Assembly: GCF_030867095.1 (NCBI RefSeq)
Contig: NC_081830.1
Coordinates: 36,315,832 to 36,379,831 of the forward strand
Direction of reading: 5' to 3'
Length of the DNA: 64,000 nucleotides
Source: Alligator mississippiensis
Taxonomy: Eukaryota; Chordata; Crocodylia; Alligatoridae
A model generated the notes under the pieces. That model was given only the letters and a program-made list of their open reading frames with translations. It was not told the DNA's origin and ran no database searches. Positions 58,901-64,000 of the stretch are shown here, piece after piece; within the stretch, counting starts at the first letter, position 1; each line of letters begins with the position of its first letter. The translations under genes were made by a program, and so were the position numbers.

Positions 58901-61003
58901 TGTGGGGTCGTAAGGGAGCAGGTCTGAGGTTCCTTGTGTGAGATTGCTGCAGGACACCTAGGTGGTTCATGTGGTTACCCTGGAGGTGACATGGGAAATC
59001 CCTGTAGACAGTTGATGTGTGGGGCTCCCTGCAGATTGGCACAGGGGCTCCTGGGAAGGGGAGTGTGAGTCCTTTGGGCATCCCCAGTCTCACCCTCAGT
59101 TGTGCTCCCCCAATGTGTCTCTACAGGGCCCTCAGCATTCCAGCCACTGAATGTGAATTTGTAGGGAACTTGCCAGTATGTGCTGTGGGGCGTTTGCGGG
59201 TGGCACTGGAGCCCCAGCTCTGGGAGCTTAGTAAAGCCCTAAGGAAAATGAGGTATGTAAATGAGGCAGAGGGATGGGGGAGGTAGCATCAGTGGGAGAT
59301 GAGAAGGGGTGGGTTGGGGGCTTGAGGGAAGGGAATAGAGGGCAGCAGGAGAAGGGACATGGTCAAGGGAGGGACTGCAAGACACTGGGGGCAGTGACTT
59401 CCCTGTTTCTCTGATTTCCCCACTGTGGGCTCACCTTCTGCAGATGGGTCCCAGGAGGTAACTTGCAGCCCCCTTTGAGCAATGGGCCAGAAAGACTGGG
59501 GCACCAAGAACTTGCCCGCTGGCTGGGGCTGGCCCACCTGGAAGTGGCCAATGGGCTCCACACCTTCTTCAAGCAGGTATCAGCAAGGGAGACTGCTCAG
59601 GGGAGAACAAAAAACAAAAATGCCTCAGGGGTGAGGACTGATCCTGGGAGAGACAGGCTAGGCATGGATTTGCCCCTAGGAGTGAGAATTGGCCCAAGGG
59701 AGGTGGGAAGAGAGAAATATGTGGAGATTGCTTCTAGGGAACAAGTGGAGGTACTGCTCTGATTGTGACAGGAAGGTAGGGAATTACACCTGGGGGTAAG
59801 AATTGCTGCTGAGGTGTGACAAGGGAGGGGACTGTCCTACAGCTTGGAAGATTCCCTTGGGGAGAGCAATGGGAGGGGACTATCCCAGGAAAGTGTTTGG
59901 GAAGGTTGGATGGGGCTGCAGCCTGATGTAATTCCTCTCTGTACATAGGATGAAGAGGGCAGAGTGGATTCTCGGGAGGTGCAGCTGGCCCTGCAGGCCC
60001 TGGAGGGGACACACAGCCCCAAGGAGCTCACACAACTGGCCTTTCAGGTGCACCAAAGGGCAGGAGGGACTGGAGGAAGCAGAGATAAGAGGGTGCCAGA
60101 GTGGAAGGGTTTGCAGGACAGGTTGGGAAGAGATGGGGGGCATGTGGAGGGAAAAGGAGATAAGGCATGCAGGGATATGGGGAGATTATGGGGAAGAGAT
60201 GGGATGGGGTAATACACAGAAAGCTGGGGAAATGTGCAAGAATATGGTGGCTGTGAAAGAAGGGCTGAGATGGGGATTATAAAGAGATATGAGGGAATGG
60301 GGTGTCTCTGGGATTGGGCTGAGAGGATATGCAGAGATCTGGCAGTGAAGAAAGAGGGGCTTGAATGGGAGAATGAGGGGAGATAGTGGAACTGAAAAGC
60401 TGCATGAGAACCTCTCTCATACTGCTGCTATTTCTCTCCTTGCAACTGTTCAGTAAGCAGGGGGATGGGCCAAGCCAGGGGAGCACCTCTGGTTCACATT
60501 TGCGCTCTCTCCCTACAGCTGTTCTGTGAGCAGCAGACTGAGCTGGAGGAGCCACGTCTGTGCCAGGAGGCCTTCTGCACCATCTTACGGCTGGTGCTGG
60601 GGACACCACTGGCTGATGGAGCTGAGCTCTATGCTACGCTGGGTGGGATTGGGATCCACGGCGGGCTGAGCATTGGTGAGCACCTACACAGACAGAGTCA
60701 GGAGAGGGAGACAGGTGGGGAGGAAGAGATTGACAGGGAACCTGTAAAGAGTGATGGGGAGGCTAGATGCATGGAGAGACAGACAGATGGGAAGGCTAGA
60801 TACATAGATGGGCTGCTGGTGACTTTATCCTCGTCTTCATTCTCTCTTCTTCCCTAGGTCAGTTCCAGGATTTCACCCTGAATCACCCTGACTATGCTCC
60901 CCTCTTCACCACCTATCTCTGCCCCCCCATGCCCACCCGTGGGGCCCCCATACCTCACAGCAATGGCTCCCTCCTCAACCCTCCCAAGAGCAAAGCAGAC
61001 TGA
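40601..61003 (+). CDS. LPCAT4: Lysophosphatidylcholine acyltransferase 4 (14 coding exons)
   Basis: LPCAT4 is an ER membrane enzyme that transfers acyl chains from acyl-CoA to lysophospholipids in the Lands cycle. Coding exons: 40601-40690, 52592-52734, 52832-53052, 53788-53900, 54151-54211, 55217-55275, 55368-55402, 58302-58356, 58576-58658, 59127-59252, 59444-59576, 59949-60047, 60519-60675, 60858-61003. All introns are GT-AG, phases agree, and the sum is 1521 bases (506 residues; human about 524). Residues 31-64 form a membrane segment. Catalytic HSTFFD (HX4D) is 121-126 and EGTCSN 195-200. An EF-hand-like loop ([12 protein letters not shown]) lacks the first acidic ligand, as expected for a degenerate EF hand in this paralogue. 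The C-terminus PKSKAD is dilysine-like. The start at 40601 fits family length and has G at -3. The frame is also open upstream to an ATG at 40304, so a longer N-terminus is possible. Confidence 0.95.
44091..44220. repeat. Unidentified interspersed repeat, copy 1
   Basis: Blocks 'cagcacatatgcacattttagattcca' type and 'tgtggaatagaatacacatgtgcc' match 47124-47226, with about 50 extra bases between them. Family not recognised. Confidence 0.4.
44296..44720. repeat. Foldback repeat with tRNA-like halves (copy 2)
   Basis: A forward half at 44296-44360 (A-box-like 'tgctgtatagtcact', B-box-like 'gatcccagttctag') and an inverted half at 44645-44720 ('agaaccccagcctccc', 'ggcaagtgccctaagc') are separated by about 285 bases of other sequence. 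Confidence 0.45.
44766..45097. repeat. Palindromic foldback element
   Basis: The two arms are inverted copies. Left 'cagcatcacttgtattaag' through 'gatgctttaactaaagc' (about 44847-44908) matches the complement of 'gctttagttaaagca' through 'acttgtgatgctgtgg' (about 44921-44993). Weaker inverted similarity extends to outer ends TGTCTATACATGTGC and its counterpart GCATGTGTATAGGCA. TCAGA occurs just outside both ends and may be a target duplication. Superfamily uncertain. Confidence 0.55.
46055..46925 (+). repeat. Old CR1 ORF2 3' half
   Basis: Blocks equivalent to the RT palm and thumb are recognisable on the + strand: 'gtttgttaatgatgcc', 'agcaaatttgcaggtgacatg' (catalytic box region), 'acaaatgcaaggtgctacac', 'ctcaacatgagtcagcaatg' and 'ggtttagattggatatcagg'. 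Many stops. Confidence 0.75.
47124..47226 (+). repeat. Unidentified interspersed repeat, copy 2
   Basis: It matches the reverse complement of 48366-48470 along about 100 bases (for example 'gcaatttttggcac' and 'atgtgtgtac'). The pair therefore forms an inverted repeat with a spacer of 1.1 kb. Confidence 0.55.
47833..48237. mobile_element. Non-autonomous hAT element (405 bp)
   Basis: The ends CAGTGGTGCTGAAACTTCCAG and CTGAAGGTTGAGCACCACTG are near-perfect inverted repeats. The flanks GGTTAGAC (47825-47832) and AGTTAGAC (48238-48245) form an 8-bp duplication with one difference. It interrupts a CR1 3' end that resumes at 48246. The interior is related to the element at 37333-37777. Confidence 0.85.
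48246..48350 (+). repeat. CR1 3' end next to hAT element
   Basis: It reads 'aacacttgtctagaatgg', 'agggatgatcctgcctt' and 'gttggactagatgacat', the standard CR1 3' end in + orientation. Confidence 0.75.
48366..48470 (-). repeat. Unidentified interspersed repeat, copy 3
   Basis: This is the reverse complement of the repeat at 47124-47226. Confidence 0.55.
48519..48815 (-). repeat. CR1 LINE 3' end
   Basis: The minus strand encodes KFRLDIRK and then the 3' block 'tggatctgctttgagcaggg'. It ends in a short 'gattctataatcc' tail. About 300 bp and 5'-truncated. Confidence 0.8.
48817..48955. repeat. Foldback repeat with tRNA-like halves (copy 3)
   Basis: Forward half: 'gttggagcactcccttagg' (A-box side) and 'cctggattctattccc' (B-box side). 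Inverted half: 'aactcaaacctgtagatcc' and 'cctaaccagcaggct'. The halves are separated by only a few bases. Confidence 0.55.
49050..49235. repeat. Foldback repeat with tRNA-like halves (copy 4)
   Basis: Forward half: 'tagcactggttcacctggg' and 'ggcctgaattctgatgcc'. Inverted half: 'agactagaattaaggtc' and 'accactaggatacag'. The layout is the same as in copies 1 to 3. Confidence 0.55.
50791..51211. mobile_element. Palindromic miniature element with TA target site
   Basis: The outer ends are CAGGGTCTTCATAAAGTCC and its inverted counterpart ending GACTCTG. They are flanked by TA on both sides (50789-50790 and 51212-51213). The arms are about 140 bp each, with roughly 87% identity by eye over the outer 95 bases, and the loop is about 140 bp. 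Long inverted arms and TA duplication suggest a Tc1/mariner-type non-autonomous element. Nothing is encoded. Confidence 0.7.
51215..51980 (+). repeat. A/C-rich, G-poor strand-asymmetric tract
   Basis: For about 500 bases (51220-51720) the + strand is mainly A and C with few T and very few G. It is built from loose 'acacacaaa', 'acaacata' and 'aaataaac' units, and the tendency weakens to about 51980. It looks like a degenerate microsatellite. It begins immediately at the right end of the palindromic element. Confidence 0.6.
55427..55497 (+). repeat. (TG)n-type microsatellite in LPCAT4 intron 7
   Basis: Imperfect TG, TGCG and TGCATG units end where CR1 copy D begins. A second short (GT)n tract lies after it, at about 58221-58237. 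Confidence 0.8.
55498..58183 (+). mobile_element. CR1 LINE (copy D) in LPCAT4 intron 7
   Basis: This 5'-truncated CR1 starts in the linker ([18 protein letters not shown]), runs through RT blocks [32 protein letters not shown] and [12 protein letters not shown], and ends with [19 protein letters not shown] and a short tail. The catalytic box reads FPDD instead of FADD, and stops and frame changes occur near 55790, 56.24 kb and 57378. It differs from copies A to C at many residues, so it is a separate subfamily. An 817-bp solo LTR is inserted in it. Same strand as LPCAT4. Confidence 0.9.
56121..56937 (-). mobile_element. Solo LTR (817 bp) inside CR1 copy D
   Basis: The segment begins TGTGCGGCC and ends TTGTGACA. 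It is flanked by a perfect 5-bp duplication GGTTC (56116-56120 and 56938-56942), the standard pattern for a retroviral or related LTR. The CR1 match resumes exactly at the junction. Orientation is inferred as minus from GTATAAAAGG at 56720-56711, with CCAAT boxes at 56731-56735 and 56770-56774. A 26-bp internal direct repeat ('tcgcaatggggtttcggcga') lies near 56356 and 56408. No coding parts remain, so the family is not named. The perfect duplication suggests it is younger than its CR1 host. Confidence 0.85.
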
Positions 61004-61240
61004 GCCACAACCCTAACCCCAAAAAGCCATGCTACCACGCAGAGACTCCCTCCAGTGCACTCGCTACTTGGGACACATGCAGCAACTCAGGGCAACAGAA
61101 AATGGGGAGGAAACAGCCAATTCTTGGGGTTGGGGAACATTTAATTTTATTTTTTTAATTGTTTTTAAATTTGCTTTTTTTCTGGGGGAGGTTATTTTGT
61201 TTTTGTTTTGTAAAATTAAAAGAATGCTATTTTATATATA
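61004..61240 (+). terminator. LPCAT4: LPCAT4 3' UTR and likely polyadenylation signal
   Basis: An ATTAAA hexamer at 61216-61221 follows the stop codon by about 210 bases, in a T-rich context. This would give a short 3' UTR. Confidence 0.5.
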
Positions 61241-61283
61241 AAATATCTATATTAAAATATTATATCTATATGTATAGATAGAG

Positions 61284-61288
<5 letters not shown>

Positions 61289-61343
<55 letters not shown>
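61289..61343. repeat. (TA)n microsatellite
   Basis: About 27 uninterrupted TA units in the convergent intergenic gap between LPCAT4 and the NUTM1-like gene. Confidence 0.95.
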
Positions 61344-61346
<3 letters not shown>

Positions 61347-62179
61347 TTTTAAAGCAAAGGTAGTTTGAGCCTTATTAGTGTAAAATGGTGGTTTACCGGG
61401 AAACCAAGTGCTGTACCTTTTAGCTTAAACTGGTAGTTACAATGGTACCTTTTGAGCTGTGTACTTCAATTACAAACAGCTGTTTCAAGGGGGCTCCAAG
61501 AAGCTTTATTTTTCTCTTAAAATGATGGTTTCTAAAGGGACCTGGACCTGTATCATTACATACAAAATGCTAATTCTGAGGGCACCCTCACAATGAGCCT
61601 TTAAATTAAAGCATAAGTATCAAGGCAGACCCTCTAGAGCTGTTTTTAAACTTAAATGGCAGTTTCAAGAATAAATACCAAGATGATATGGGATGTTTTC
61701 AGATCTAATACAGTTCTAATCTGACTCAAGGGCTGGGTTACTGCCTGGCTTCAAGGGGTCAAAAGAATAGCATCACAATCCTAGGAAAACATACCCTAGG
61801 CCATGCACTTAGCTCTGGCCAAGATGGAGAGGGATCCATTAAGTCAACACTGGGGCCAGATTGTATCTATATCCCTTTAATTTGCTCAGTAAATGACAAA
61901 TTTGCTTTTGTTCTGGTATATATTTTCTGATGGTACTTCCCATTTCAGTGTAATTCATGGCTAAGAGGTTATCCCCCAATCAGGGTTCATATATCACCTT
62001 GTATATTGCAAGAACTGGGGCTTTGAGGGTTGAGAAAATCTCTCTTTCATCCTTACGATTTAAAGGAGAGGTCTTAGGAAAAAATGCAGAGCCAGTGATT
62101 GACTGCAGAAGGAATTTAAGGAATTTTTTGGATGGATGCTTTCAGTTAATCTCTGTCAACCATCATCATGACCAGGTTC
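61344..62179. other. Convergent intergenic gap / 3' UTR region
   Basis: No coding sequence or repeat family is recognised. On the minus strand it should contain the 3' UTR of the NUTM1-like gene. Confidence 0.45.
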
Positions 62180-64000
62180 TCATTGGCTGTGTAGACGTTT
62201 GCTCCTCCGGGCAATTGTGTTGTTTTTCCTTCTCTTGTGGCTGTGCTGGATGCCAGGGTCTGGAGGAAGGGATCCATCTTGTGCTCCATCTGGGCAGAGT
62301 CGCATAGAGCGCCTCCTCTTGTTACCTTGCCTTTCTGTCTCCCCCGAAGGGAAAGGAACTTTGCCATGAGGCTGTGCTTGTCCCTTCGGCACTGGAATTA
62401 TGGCAATAGCGCCCTTAGGACTGGAAAGGTGGAGTTTGTATGCCAATAGCGAGGAGAAATTAGATAGTTCTTCATCATCATCTTCCTCTTGACCACATTT
62501 CCCAGCATTCTTTATGCTTCCTGTTGAAGTTTCTGGGTTGGCATTGGAGGTTATCTTGGAAGAACTATTACTTGTGGCTAAACTGGCCTCTTCTGCTTCC
62601 TTCCCATCATTACTTGAACTCATCCTTGCACCACAGGCCCTGTAGAAACTTGAACTGCACTGTCCTGAATTTCCTGAACCAGATCCCTGATTAGCCGTGG
62701 TACTGATACTACTGTTTTCATGGCTGTTGTCATCTTGGAGATGAGCCTGATTTGACTCTGTCTCCAGTGTGAATTTCTGTTTTGGCTCTGTTTGACAACC
62801 AGGCTTGAAGGTCTCTGAAATTGCTTGAACAGGCTCCTCCTGGCCATTCAGGCCAATGAAAGGCATTCCTGTGGTATGATCTGGGTCCATACATTGCTCA
62901 TAAACCTTGGCTGCTGTTTGGAATTCATCCTCCTCTTGTCCATTAGCGCTTGTTACCCTCAGAGGATGAAGAGAGAGACTTGATGACTGTTCACCATTCT
63001 TGCCAACTGGTAATGCCAAAGGATGTGTTGTGTTCAGTTTAGTTTCCAATCTAGTTAGCTGAAGTGTTTGGCAGTCATCTGGTTTTCTAAGTCCAATGGG
63101 AATTGATTTCTCAGTACCCTTTTTTCCCAAGTTCTTCTCCCTTGACTTTATGCTCCTTGAGGGGATGTCACTTTCTTTTGCAATGGCTTTACCCCAACTA
63201 TCCTGTGTCTGTCTTTGATCTCCAGCCTTCCCTTCCTGGTTGCCAACTTGTTTTGGACATCCAGTAGGAAATGATTGTAGCCCTGCTTGTCCAGTAAGGG
63301 GGTTCCTACATGATCTCATTGTCTTGACCTGATCTGTAACACTTTGAATGTCACTCAGTTTGTCCCAGCCAGCCTTGGCCTGGGTTTGATCTTTGACCTT
63401 TTCTTCTTGACAGCCATTATGTATTCCACATTCAGAAAGTGTTGACTCTGGAGCTGCTTTTTCCACTAGGCTGTTCCTTTGTGATGTCACTTGTGAGACT
63501 TGGCTATTGCACTCTGTCGTCACTGGCACGTCTCTTAGTCCTTCCCAAACAGTGTAGGTTTCTGTTTGACCTTTGACCTTCTCTTCTTGGCTGCAGTCTT
63601 CTTTTCCACCTCCAGGAAGAACTGACCCTACAGCTTTTGGCTCTAACATGCTTCCAACTTTACCATCATCCTTTGTTGCTGTTTGGGCCTGCATTTGATC
63701 TTTAACTTTCTCTTCTGGGCTTCCTTCTTTTCCACACTGCATGGAAATTGACTTTAGATGTTCTTGTCCTACCAAGTTTTTCCCCCATGAACTTAAGTCT
63801 CTGGCCTGACTACCACACTGTATTGCACTCAGAGTGATTCCTGATCTTAACAGTTGACCTCCAGTTTGGACCTGCCCCAGACGCTTCAGCGTTGCCTTTT
63901 CAACTCTGTTCCTCAAAGATTTTAATAATTTCCCTTGGCCACCACATTCATGAGAGGATGTACCTCTTGGCATTACAGTGCCCTCTGGTGAACTGTATCC
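62180..64000 (-). CDS. NUTM1: NUTM1-like gene, last exon (partial)
   Basis: An open frame of at least 606 codons starts beyond the window edge (no stop between the first Met at 63973 and base 64000) and ends in TGA at 62182-62180. In mammals NUTM1 is a testis nuclear factor that recruits p300. Its last exon encodes most of the low-complexity C-terminal half. Evidence here is the acidic plus hydrophobic block EEDDDEELSNFSSLLAYKL at about residues 496-514 (counting the Met at 63973 as 1), which resembles the human NUT C-terminal region as I remember it. Basic clusters KRRRSMR, HKRRK and ARRSKR near the end would act as nuclear localisation signals. Position supports it: it is convergent with LPCAT4, as in human. 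Residues 60-310 hold four degenerate repeats around EEKVKDQ. The p300-binding part is not in the window. A different fast-evolving nuclear protein is possible but less likely. Confidence 0.75.
   Translation of the reverse strand, partial: GYSSPEGTVMPRGTSSHECGGQGKLLKSLRNRVEKATLKRLGQVQTGGQLLRSGITLSAIQCGSQARDLSSWGKNLVGQEHLKSISMQCGKEGSPEEKVKDQMQAQTATKDDGKVGSMLEPKAVGSVLPGGGKEDCSQEEKVKGQTETYTVWEGLRDVPVTTECNSQVSQVTSQRNSLVEKAAPESTLSECGIHNGCQEEKVKDQTQAKAGWDKLSDIQSVTDQVKTMRSCRNPLTGQAGLQSFPTGCPKQVGNQEGKAGDQRQTQDSWGKAIAKESDIPSRSIKSREKNLGKKGTEKSIPIGLRKPDDCQTLQLTRLETKLNTTHPLALPVGKNGEQSSSLSLHPLRVTSANGQEEDEFQTAAKVYEQCMDPDHTTGMPFIGLNGQEEPVQAISETFKPGCQTEPKQKFTLETESNQAHLQDDNSHENSSISTTANQGSGSGNSGQCSSSFYRACGARMSSSNDGKEAEEASLATSNSSSKITSNANPETSTGSIKNAGKCGQEEDDDEELSNFSSLLAYKLHLSSPKGAIAIIPVPKGQAQPHGKVPFPSGETERQGNKRRRSMRLCPDGAQDGSLPPDPGIQHSHKRRKNNTIARRSKRLHSQ

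Overview
The window is vertebrate nuclear DNA, most likely from a crocodilian (a turtle is the main alternative). The host genes have spliced, amniote-type structures. Most of the rest is interspersed repeats, dominated by CR1 LINEs whose 3' ends carry tandem copies of an 8-base ATCTATGA-like unit. Many hAT-type miniature DNA transposons are nested in older repeats. The crocodilian call rests on remembered similarity of the CR1 protein to crocodilian copies, so it is an inference. Three host genes can be supported: an intact single-exon olfactory receptor (3226-4170, +), a complete 14-exon LPCAT4 gene (coding 40601-61003, +, 506 codons), and the last exon of a NUTM1-like gene (62180-64000, -, running off the window). 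LPCAT4 and the NUTM1-like gene converge tail to tail 1.2 kb apart, as the two human genes do on chromosome 15q14.

Layout. 1-3.2 kb: repeat-poor sequence with one old CR1 split by a hAT element. 3.2-4.2 kb: olfactory receptor. 4.2-11.9 kb: AT-rich intergenic DNA with CR1 and SINE scraps. 11.9-16.5 kb: a mosaic of a Ty3/Gypsy-type fossil, an old CR1 and three hAT miniature elements. 18.4-24.8 kb: two large CR1 copies arranged head to head. 29.2-30.8 kb: a decayed hAT transposase gene. 32.0-35.8 kb: a young CR1 with an unbroken 885-codon endonuclease/reverse transcriptase frame, inserted into a LINE of another clade with a 6-bp target duplication. 35.8-38 kb: an old CR1 with two later insertions. 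40.4-40.9 kb: CpG island and first exon of LPCAT4. 40.7-52.6 kb: LPCAT4 intron 1, full of foldback and palindromic repeats. 52.6-61.2 kb: the other LPCAT4 exons, with a CR1 containing a solo LTR in intron 7. 62.2-64 kb: NUTM1-like exon.

The host genes do not form a common pathway. The receptor is a sensory GPCR, LPCAT4 remodels phospholipids in the ER, and NUTM1 is a nuclear chromatin factor in mammals. I found no clear new multi-gene system. The most notable items are the NUTM1-like exon with its internal repeats, the nested transposon stratigraphy with readable target duplications, a tRNA-like foldback SINE family, and a degraded hammerhead-ribozyme motif.
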